Origin: Planctomycetota bacterium
Lineage (GTDB): Bacteria; Planctomycetota; UBA1135; UBA2386
Length of the DNA: 7,197 nt
Direction: 5' to 3'
Assembly (NCBI GenBank): GCA_020425885.1
Contig: JAGQRA010000821.1
Coordinates: 1 to 7,197 of the forward strand
Shown here piece by piece: positions 1 to 7,197 of this stretch; position 1 is the stretch's first letter, and every line of letters begins with the position of its first letter. The notes below the pieces were generated by a model. That model saw nothing but the letters and a program-made list of their open reading frames with translations. It was not told where the DNA came from and ran no database searches. The position numbers were made by a program, and so were the translations under genes.

Positions 1-1147
1 GCGCCTTGGCCTCGCGCGACTTGGGCACCAGCATCACGCTCTGCCCCTTCTGACCGGCGCGACCCGTGCGACCGCTGCGATGCACGTAGGTCGCGCCGTC
101 GAGCGGCAGGTCGTAGTGCACGACGACCGTCACATCCGCGATGTCGAGACCGCGGGCGGCGACGTCGGTCGCCACCAGCGTACGGATCGTTCCGCGCCGG
201 AACGCCGCCAGCGTGCGGGTACGTTGCGTCTGGGCCAGATCGCCGTTCAACGGCATCGACGCGAAGCCGTCGGCCGCGAGGTTGTCGGCGAGCGTGGTCG
301 TCGCCTCGCGCGTCCTCACGAACACCAGCATGCGTTCGTCGCCGGCCAGCAGCAGCAGATTGACCAGGGCCTGATAGTGCTCGCGACTGCCGATGCGATA
401 GGCGACGTGCTCGATGTCGGCGTGGGCGCTGCCCTGCGCCGAACCTTCGATCCGGATCGGCGAGCGCTGGAAACGGTCGGCGAGTTCCAGAACCGCATGC
501 GGGAAGGTGGCTGAGACCAGATGGGTTCGTCGATCGGCCGGCAGCCGTTCGAGAATGCCGTCGAGTTCGTCCTTGAAGCCGAGGTCGAGCATCTGATCGG
601 CCTCGTCGAGCACGAGCTGCCGCACCCGCGAGACATCGAGCGCGTGCTCGCGCAGATGATCGAGCAGCCGACCGGGCGTGCCGACCAGCACTGCGGGCCG
701 GCGCCGCAATCGCAGCCGTTCCTGCATGATGTTGGTGCCACCGGTGACGACGTCGCAGCTGACGCCGGGCAGATCGGCGAACAGCCAGCCCAGCTCCTCC
801 TTGACCTGCATCGCGAGTTCGCGCGTCGGCGCGATGACGAGCGTCGTCGGTCCGCGACGGGCGTCGTCGTCGAGTCCCGGCAGCAGCGAGAAGCCGAGCG
901 CGACGGTCTTGCCCGACCCGGTCTGCGAGGTGATCCGCAGATCGGCGGCGCCATCATCGGCAGCGACGATGGCGTTCTGCACCGCGGTCAGGCCCGCGAA
1001 ACCGCGTCGCTGCAGCGCAGGCAACAGCGCCGCGGGAGCGCCGGCGAGAGACTTCGCGGCAGCGGTGGAAGGATCGGAAGGCCCGGTTTCGGCGCCGACT
1101 GGCGCCGGGGGCGGCTGCTCCTGCTCTTGGGCCTGCTCGGTGGACAT
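1..1147 (-). CDS. DEAD-box ATP-dependent RNA helicase (partial, C-terminal end missing)
   Basis: An ATP-dependent RNA-remodelling helicase of superfamily 2, expected to act in the cytoplasm on structured RNA, for example in ribosome assembly or mRNA turnover. Translation from the ATG at 1147 gives 382 codons before the left edge. Both RecA-like domains are visible. Domain 1 has a Q-motif-like segment (GFAGLTAVQ, about residues 49-57), Walker A (SQTGSGKT, 74-81), motif Ia (PTRELA, 107-112), GG (136-137), TPGR (157-160), the DEAD box (181-184) and SAT (212-214). Domain 2 has ATDVAARGLD (326-335) and the arginine-finger motif HRSGRTGRAG (356-365). All catalytic motifs are intact. The first 40 or so residues are a low-complexity Glu/Gln/Pro/Ala leader. 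The gene ends outside the window, so any C-terminal RNA-binding tail that would separate DeaD, RhlE, SrmB or DbpA types cannot be seen; no symbol is given. It is divergent from the VF530-type gene. Confidence 0.95.
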   Translation of the reverse strand, partial: MSTEQAQEQEQPPPAPVGAETGPSDPSTAAAKSLAGAPAALLPALQRRGFAGLTAVQNAIVAADDGAADLRITSQTGSGKTVALGFSLLPGLDDDARRGPTTLVIAPTRELAMQVKEELGWLFADLPGVSCDVVTGGTNIMQERLRLRRRPAVLVGTPGRLLDHLREHALDVSRVRQLVLDEADQMLDLGFKDELDGILERLPADRRTHLVSATFPHAVLELADRFQRSPIRIEGSAQGSAHADIEHVAYRIGSREHYQALVNLLLLAGDERMLVFVRTREATTTLADNLAADGFASMPLNGDLAQTQRTRTLAAFRRGTIRTLVATDVAARGLDIADVTVVVHYDLPLDGATYVHRSGRTGRAGQKGQSVMLVPKSREAKA

Positions 1148-1296
1148 GCTGCAGTGTGGCGAATCGGCCCGTGCCAGTCAACTCACGCGCCGTACGCGGT
1201 CCGACCGCCACCGACCAGCCAACGCCGACGCTCCCACCGCAGCGGGTGTTCCGACCGGCTCGCCCGCGGGATCATCCGCGCACGTTCCCGACCACG
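1148..1296. promoter_or_regulatory. Divergent intergenic region between helicase and VF530-type gene
   Basis: This roughly 150-bp GC-rich spacer must hold the promoters of both divergent genes if the chosen starts are right. I see no clear sigma-70 -35/-10 pair on either strand and no strong Shine-Dalgarno sequence before either start. The VF530 reading frame stays open through the spacer from a GTG at 1156, but that start would leave only 8 nt between the two genes. The residues it encodes do not resemble any domain. Confidence 0.35.
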
Positions 1297-1593
1297 ATGA
1301 CCATGTTCCAGCGGCGCCATGACGGGCATATGCTCGCCGCCCCCGGCGACCCTCGCCGATCGAACTTGAACGAGCAACCGAACAACCCGCTGCACGGCGT
1401 CACGCTCGCCGCCATCCTCGAGTACCTGATCGACCGGCTCGGTTGGGAACGGATGGCACGGGCAGTCGACATCCGCTGCTTCACCAACGAACCCAGCCTG
1501 ACCTCGTCGTTGAAGTTCCTGCGCAAGGTGCCGTGGGCCCGGGCCAAGGTCGAGCAGCTCTACCTGCAGACACGGCAGCGCGAGTCGCGTTAG
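1297..1593 (+). CDS. VF530-type (DUF2132) small DNA-binding protein
   Basis: A 98-residue protein whose C-terminal 70 residues match the VF530 family, small helical proteins regarded as DNA-binding from the structure of the Vibrio fischeri VF530 protein; the cellular role is not established. The family signature is clear: NNPLHGVTL (about residues 29-37), a GW pair (49-50), CFTNEPSLTSSLKFLRK (61-77), then PWARAKVEQLYL (79-90). Almost the whole family core is present, so the gene looks intact. The start is uncertain: ATG codons at 1297, 1303 and 1330 are all in frame, none has a good Shine-Dalgarno sequence, and the conserved core begins near residue 28. Family members are usually about 70-90 residues, so the 1330 start (87 residues) is an equally good choice. 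The gene is divergent from the helicase and its stop lies 4 nt from the stop of the convergent ACT-domain gene. Confidence 0.88.
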   Translation: MTMFQRRHDGHMLAAPGDPRRSNLNEQPNNPLHGVTLAAILEYLIDRLGWERMARAVDIRCFTNEPSLTSSLKFLRKVPWARAKVEQLYLQTRQRESR

Positions 1594-1597
1594 GCGA

Positions 1598-1960
1598 TCA
1601 CTCCTGGCGCAGCAGCGCGACCGCCTCGGCGCCGCGCGCCAGCGGCACGAACAGGTGATCGTGTCGGGCGCCGGCGATCACGTTGCAGGCGATACCGGCA
1701 CCGGCCAGCACTCGCGCGAACGACGCCGTGATGCCGACCGCGCCCAGATCGGTGTCGGCTTCGAGCGTGATCCACGCCGCCTCGAACAGCACGGGCAGGC
1801 CGCGCGCGTTCGCCGCCGCGACCTCGAGCACGACCGTGAGCCCGGACTCGTCGCGCATCGTGGCCACGACGCCGAGGGCCTCGAGCTCGGACAGCCCGAC
1901 ATCGGGCGGCAGCAGCACGAACGCGAAGGCGCCATCTCGCAGCCGCGGGCGCAGCCTCAC
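1598..1960 (-). CDS. ACT domain-containing protein
   Basis: A 120-residue protein resembling the stand-alone ACT-domain family (DUF2241-like). Such proteins are thought to bind small ligands, often amino acids, but have no defined pathway. The pattern is a short N-terminal strand (FAFVLLPP, about residues 12-19), a segment ending in the paired ESGLTVVLE stretch, then AAWITLEADTDLGAVGITASF, where the helix begins after a V-G-I/L-T motif. It ends with AGIACNVIAGARHDHLFVPL (about 88-107), matching the N-V-x-A-G-x-x-H-D-H-L-F-V-P ending typical of this group. Length matches the family. The start is a GTG lying 13 nt after the acetyl-CoA synthetase stop; a GAGG about 11 nt upstream of it, formed partly from that stop codon, could serve as the ribosome site and suggests translational coupling. 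It is the last gene of the run and is convergent with the VF530-type gene. The ligand is unknown. Confidence 0.85.
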   Translation of the reverse strand: MRLRPRLRDGAFAFVLLPPDVGLSELEALGVVATMRDESGLTVVLEVAAANARGLPVLFEAAWITLEADTDLGAVGITASFARVLAGAGIACNVIAGARHDHLFVPLARGAEAVALLRQE

Positions 1961-1973
1961 CGCCGGCCGAGCC

Positions 1974-3917
<1,944 letters not shown>

Positions 3918-3948
3918 GGGTTCTCGGTCTCGGGGAAGGAGTCGGCGA

Positions 3949-5442
3949 TCAGAGCGAGCGCGCCCATCGCAGCAGCGTGCGCACCGCGGTGCCCGAAGCG
4001 CCGGACTTGTAGTAGTCCTTGGCCAGGCAGCCGTAGGCGGCACCGGCGATGTCGAGATGGGCCCAAGGCGTGTCGCCGGCGAAGAAGGACAGCATCGCGC
4101 CGCCGGCGGTCGAGCCGTTGCCGTACTGCGGCCCGTTGAGGTTGGCGAGATCGGCGAACTTGCTCTTCACCTGATCGCGGTGGCACTCCCACAACGGCAG
4201 CTGCCAGAGCGGCTCGTCGGCGCGCTTGCCGGCGGCGATGAGGTCGTCGATCAGCTGCTGGTCGTTGCCCATGATGCCCGCCATCTCGTGGCCGAGCGCG
4301 ACCACGACGGCGCCGGTCAGGGTCGCCAGATCGACCATCAGCTTCGGGTCGTAGAACCGCTTCGCGTAGCACAGCGCATCGGCGAGCACGAGCCGGCCCT
4401 CGGCGTCGGTGTTGAGCACCTCGATGGTCTGCCCATCCATCGCGCGGACGATGTCGCCGGGCTTCTGCGCCTTGTCGCCGGGCATGTTCTCGGTCGCGGC
4501 GACGAGCCCGATCAGGTTGTGCTTCGGCTTGTGGTCGCCGAGCCCGCCGTGCTTGAGCGCGTGGAAGAAGCCGAGCACGGCGCCGCCGCCGCACATGTCG
4601 TAGCGCATCTCGTCCATCTTCGCCGACGGCTTGATGCTGATGCCGCCGGTGTCGAACGTCAGCCCCTTGCCGACGATGCAGACGTTGCCCTTGGCCCCCG
4701 GGACGCGGTACTCCATGACCAGGAACTTCGGCGGCTCGGCAGAACCGCGGGCGACACCGAGCAGCGCCCCCATCTTCAGCTTCTGCATCGCCGCCCGATC
4801 CAGGATCCTGGTCTTGATGCAGCCGCCGGCGAAGCTGCGGGCGTGCGCCGCCAGCCGGCTCGGCGTACACAGGTTCGAGGGCTGGTTCTCGATGTCGCGC
4901 GCGAACGCCGTCGCCGCCCCGGCGATGGCGCCGAGCCCGAGTCCCTTGGCGAAGGCCTTCTGCTGCTGCGCGCTGCCGACCAGCGCCACGCTGACGCTCT
5001 GCGCGTGCCTCGGTGCCGGCTTCTGCTGGCGCGGCGGATCGTAGCGATAGGCGCCGAGTTCGAGGCCTTCGGCGATGGCATGCCCGGCCTCGGCCGCGTC
5101 GACTTCGCCGATCGCGCCGGCGGCGACGATCAGCGCGAACTCGTCGACGCCGATCGCAGCCGCGCGCGCCTGCGCCAACGCCGCGGCACGACGCAGCCGT
5201 TCGGTCGAGATTTCCTTCGCCGCGCCGAGTCCCACGGTTCCCAACCGCTTCACGGCCGACTTCCGCTCCTGGTGGAAGACCGCGACCGAACGGAAACTCC
5301 GTTTGAGATCGCCCGTGGCCTTGGCGGCCCCGAGGGCCTGGCTCAGGGCCGGACCGGCGTCGGGGGTCCCCGTCTCGGTGGCGAGGACGAAGACGAGAGC
5401 GCCACGGCTGCTGGCCGCGACGGTGGCATGTCGGATCTTCAT
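3949..5442 (-). CDS. M17 leucyl aminopeptidase (PepA-type cytosol aminopeptidase)
   Basis: A dinuclear-metal exopeptidase that removes N-terminal residues, classically leucine, from peptides in the cytoplasm; 497 residues against 503 for E. coli PepA. The C-terminal catalytic domain carries the whole active site: Lys259 and Asp264 in [10 protein letters not shown], catalytic Lys271 in SIKPS, Asp282 in RYDMCGGG, then Asp346, Glu348 and catalytic Arg350 in [14 protein letters not shown] (344-357). Spacings from Lys259 to Asp282 match PepA exactly; a short insertion of about 5 residues (GDHKPK region, 302-307) precedes the second metal cluster. The less conserved N-terminal half (1-160) is the macro-like domain. 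MKIRHATV at 5442 is the likely start. An in-frame ATG at 5490 would add 16 residues but leave almost no promoter room opposite the chemoreceptor. No clear Shine-Dalgarno is visible. Some PepA proteins also bind DNA and act in site-specific recombination or repression; nothing here shows that. First gene of the run with acs. Confidence 0.95.
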   Translation of the reverse strand: MKIRHATVAASSRGALVFVLATETGTPDAGPALSQALGAAKATGDLKRSFRSVAVFHQERKSAVKRLGTVGLGAAKEISTERLRRAAALAQARAAAIGVDEFALIVAAGAIGEVDAAEAGHAIAEGLELGAYRYDPPRQQKPAPRHAQSVSVALVGSAQQQKAFAKGLGLGAIAGAATAFARDIENQPSNLCTPSRLAAHARSFAGGCIKTRILDRAAMQKLKMGALLGVARGSAEPPKFLVMEYRVPGAKGNVCIVGKGLTFDTGGISIKPSAKMDEMRYDMCGGGAVLGFFHALKHGGLGDHKPKHNLIGLVAATENMPGDKAQKPGDIVRAMDGQTIEVLNTDAEGRLVLADALCYAKRFYDPKLMVDLATLTGAVVVALGHEMAGIMGNDQQLIDDLIAAGKRADEPLWQLPLWECHRDQVKSKFADLANLNGPQYGNGSTAGGAMLSFFAGDTPWAHLDIAGAAYGCLAKDYYKSGASGTAVRTLLRWARSL

Positions 5443-5521
5443 CGAACGGCAGGTTGTAGCGGAGAGATGGCTCCGGCTCCAAGCCCGCATCAGCGGCGTG
5501 ACTGTCGAGATGCCCGACAGC

Positions 5522-5557
5522 CGAATCCCGAGTCCGGATCTTCAGTCACGAATCCCG
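5522..5557. repeat. Two copies of a 9-bp direct repeat upstream of the chemoreceptor
   Basis: The 9-mer CGAATCCCG occurs at 5522-5530 and again at 5549-5557, 27 bp apart start to start, with a small palindrome TCCGGA (5533-5538) between them. The copies are exact. The second copy runs into the palindrome at 5556-5565. Whether the repeats bind a regulator is unknown; in GC-rich DNA a chance pair this short is possible. Confidence 0.5.
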
Positions 5558-5565
5558 GAATTCCG
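5556..5565. repeat. Perfect 10-bp palindrome CGGAATTCCG just upstream of the chemoreceptor start
   Basis: CGGAATTCCG reads the same on both strands and ends 10 nt before the chosen GTG start at 5576. It has no loop, so it is a candidate protein-binding site rather than a terminator hairpin. Its position between a presumed promoter and the start would suit an operator, but no regulator is suggested by the sequence. Confidence 0.4.
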
Positions 5566-5575
5566 AAGCAGGCTC

Positions 5576-7197
5576 GTGAACTGGAACATCCGTAACAAGC
5601 TCCTGCTGCTCGGCGGGCTCGGCACCGCCCTCGTTGGCGGCCTCGGCTACGTGTTGTCGCAGACCATCGGCGCCTCGGCGCACGCGGTGGAGACCTTGGG
5701 GTCGTCGGCCGCCGCCCTCCGCAACCAGATGGAGGGCGACATGCGCCATGATGCGATCCACAGCGACGTGCTGTCGGCGTTGGTGGCGACGACGCCGGAG
5801 GAGGTCGCCGCGGCGGCAGACGAACTGCGCGATCACAGCCGTGAATTCGTCGATCGCATCACCAGCAACACCAGCGCCGATCTGCCGGCTGCCATCCGCC
5901 AGGCTTCGCTCGAGGCGCTGCCGTTGATCCGCGACTACAACGCCGCGGCAGCGCGGGCCATCGAGGCCGCCGCCGCCGACCACGACAAGGGAGTGGCGGC
6001 GCTGCCGGCAGTGAAAACCGCGTTCGCCAAGCTGGAGACCCGGATGGCGGCCCTGAGCGATCTGATCGAAGATCACGCCAAATCGACCGAGCAGGTCGCC
6101 AACGGCGAGCTCGACGCCTCGGCAATCGCCGGCTACAGCGGCATCATCTTGGCGATGATCGTCATGATCGGCGGCAGCTGGTTGCTGATCCGCAACATCG
6201 TCGGCGCCCTCGGCCGGCTGCAGAGTCACGTCGATTCGCTCGCCGCCGGAGACTGCGACCTGCGCCGCCGGCTCGAGATCGGCAGCAACGACGAGCTCGG
6301 GCTCATCGCCGGCGGCTTCAACACCTTCCTCGCCAACCTGCAGCAGATGGTCGGTCAGCTCGGCTCCAACGCCGCCTCGCTGCTCGACGCCTCGCGGACG
6401 CTGTCGAAGACCTCGGTCGGACTCGCCAGCGGCGCCGAACAGACCCGCACCCAGTCGGCGCAGGTCGCGACCGCCGCCGAGGAGATGTCGGCGACGCTGC
6501 AGGAGATCAACAACAACAGCCGCTCGACCTCGGAGCGCATCGCCAACGTCGTCAACGCGATCGAGGGCATCGGCGGCAACGTCGCGCAGGTCAGCATCGG
6601 CGCCCAGGATGCCAGCGAGGTGTCGCGGCAGGCCGCGGATCTGGCCAGCTCGAGCAACAACCTGATCACCGAACTCGGCGCCGCCGCCGACGAGATCGGC
6701 CGCGTCATCAACACCATCCAGGACATCGCCGATCAGACCAACCTGCTGGCGCTCAACGCCACCATCGAGGCGGCCCGCGCCGGCGAGGCCGGCAAGGGCT
6801 TCTCGGTCGTCGCCAACGAGGTCAAGGATCTCGCCCGCCAGACCTCGGAGGCGACCACCGACATCCGGCAGCGGATCGAACGCATCCAGTCGGGCACGCA
6901 GCAGACCATCGGTCGCATGGGCGAGATCGGAACCGTGATCGGCCGCATCAGCGAGGCCTCGCAGAGCATCGCCCGTCAGGTCGGCGAACAGCGGAGTTCG
7001 ATGGACGGCATCACCCGCAACGTCGCCGATGCCGCCCGCATGATGAACATGCTGAGCTCCGCGGTCGAGGAATCGGCCAAGGTCTCGACCGAGATCTCGC
7101 GCAGCATCGCCGAGGTCGACGCCGCGGCCCGGGTCTCGAGCAACGGCGCCGGCGCGACCCGAACGGCCGGCGAGCAGGTCGAAGCCCTGGCCGGCAA
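5576..7197 (+). CDS. Methyl-accepting chemotaxis protein (partial, extreme C-terminus missing)
   Basis: A membrane chemoreceptor that senses a ligand outside the inner membrane and controls the CheA/CheW kinase complex. The 540 codons visible show a short cytoplasmic start (MNWNIRNK), TM1 (about 9-29), a helical sensor region of about 150 residues (30-183) that includes an [11 protein letters not shown] segment (56-66), TM2 (about 184-206), HAMP (about 207-260) and the coiled-coil signalling domain. The hairpin tip is canonical: [20 protein letters not shown] (383-402), then [18 protein letters not shown]. Likely methylation sites are the Glu pairs in TAAEEMSA (299-306) and SAVEESAK (495-502). 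The second methylation helix has already been passed, so probably only a few dozen residues are missing. The GTG at 5576 is preferred because it puts TM1 at the usual distance; an in-frame ATG at 5510 would add 22 polar residues (MPDSRIPSP...). AGCAGG 4 nt upstream of the GTG is a weak ribosome site. The ligand cannot be told. Confidence 0.94.
   Translation, partial: MNWNIRNKLLLLGGLGTALVGGLGYVLSQTIGASAHAVETLGSSAAALRNQMEGDMRHDAIHSDVLSALVATTPEEVAAAADELRDHSREFVDRITSNTSADLPAAIRQASLEALPLIRDYNAAAARAIEAAAADHDKGVAALPAVKTAFAKLETRMAALSDLIEDHAKSTEQVANGELDASAIAGYSGIILAMIVMIGGSWLLIRNIVGALGRLQSHVDSLAAGDCDLRRRLEIGSNDELGLIAGGFNTFLANLQQMVGQLGSNAASLLDASRTLSKTSVGLASGAEQTRTQSAQVATAAEEMSATLQEINNNSRSTSERIANVVNAIEGIGGNVAQVSIGAQDASEVSRQAADLASSSNNLITELGAAADEIGRVINTIQDIADQTNLLALNATIEAARAGEAGKGFSVVANEVKDLARQTSEATTDIRQRIERIQSGTQQTIGRMGEIGTVIGRISEASQSIARQVGEQRSSMDGITRNVADAARMMNMLSSAVEESAKVSTEISRSIAEVDAAARVSSNGAGATRTAGEQVEALAG

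Larger units (their letters stand above)
5443..5575. promoter_or_regulatory. Divergent intergenic region between aminopeptidase and chemoreceptor
   Basis: A 133-bp spacer expected to carry the promoters of the peptidase-acs-ACT run (minus strand) and the chemoreceptor (plus strand). I find no convincing sigma-70, sigma-28 or sigma-54 promoter by eye. Its right half contains a spaced direct repeat and a perfect 10-bp palindrome, listed separately. If the alternative chemoreceptor ATG at 5510 were used, that half would be coding. Confidence 0.35.

Noticed and set aside
521..1300. Plus-strand frames opposite the helicase (80-514, 521-1300, 678-1322)
   Set aside because: All are antisense to helicase coding sequence with continuous motifs; no independent domain is visible.
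5442..5490. Upstream ATG at 5490 as the aminopeptidase start
   Set aside because: It adds a non-conserved MRAWSRSH extension, has no ribosome site, and would leave too little room for divergent promoters; MKIRHATV at 5442 is more natural.
5546..6229. Minus-strand frames opposite the chemoreceptor (5546-6229, 6355-6726, 6733-6969, 6976-7197)
   Set aside because: They are antisense to a chemoreceptor with canonical HAMP and signalling sequences. The Ser/Ala-rich translations mirror its coding bias.

Overview
The window looks like ordinary, densely packed chromosome from a high-GC (about two-thirds G+C by eye) Gram-negative bacterium. The VF530-family DNA-binding protein, the PepA-type M17 peptidase, the Acs with its conserved acetylatable lysine context and the transmembrane chemoreceptor all fit a proteobacterium, perhaps a gammaproteobacterium. 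That placement is an inference from family distribution, because there is no rRNA or other marker to fix taxonomy. Strong third-position G/C bias throughout gives very long spurious reading frames on the opposite strand, which are not annotated.

Layout. (1) Positions 1-1147, minus strand: a DEAD-box RNA helicase with its start inside the window and its C-terminal end cut off by the left edge. (2) Positions 1297-1593, plus strand: a small VF530-type (DUF2132) DNA-binding protein, divergent from the helicase across about 150 bp. It ends only 4 nt before the next, convergent gene. (3) Positions 1598-5442, minus strand: a compact three-gene run transcribed in the order M17 leucyl aminopeptidase (3949-5442), acetyl-CoA synthetase (1974-3917), ACT-domain protein (1598-1960). 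The gaps are 31 and 13 nt, so they are probably co-transcribed. (4) Positions 5576-7197, plus strand: a membrane methyl-accepting chemotaxis protein, divergent from the peptidase gene and cut off by the right edge close to its natural end.

How the genes fit together. The central run combines release of N-terminal amino acids from peptides, activation of acetate to acetyl-CoA, and a small ACT-domain protein of a class expected to bind a small molecule such as an amino acid. A common theme of peptide, amino-acid and acetate use is plausible but not demonstrated by sequence. The chemoreceptor and the helicase/VF530 pair are independent neighbours.

I found no RNA gene, mobile element, CRISPR array, toxin-antitoxin pair or defence module, and no convincing factor-independent terminator. 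No stretch longer than about 150 bp lacks a gene. I see no previously undescribed system here; the items listed for a second look are modest.
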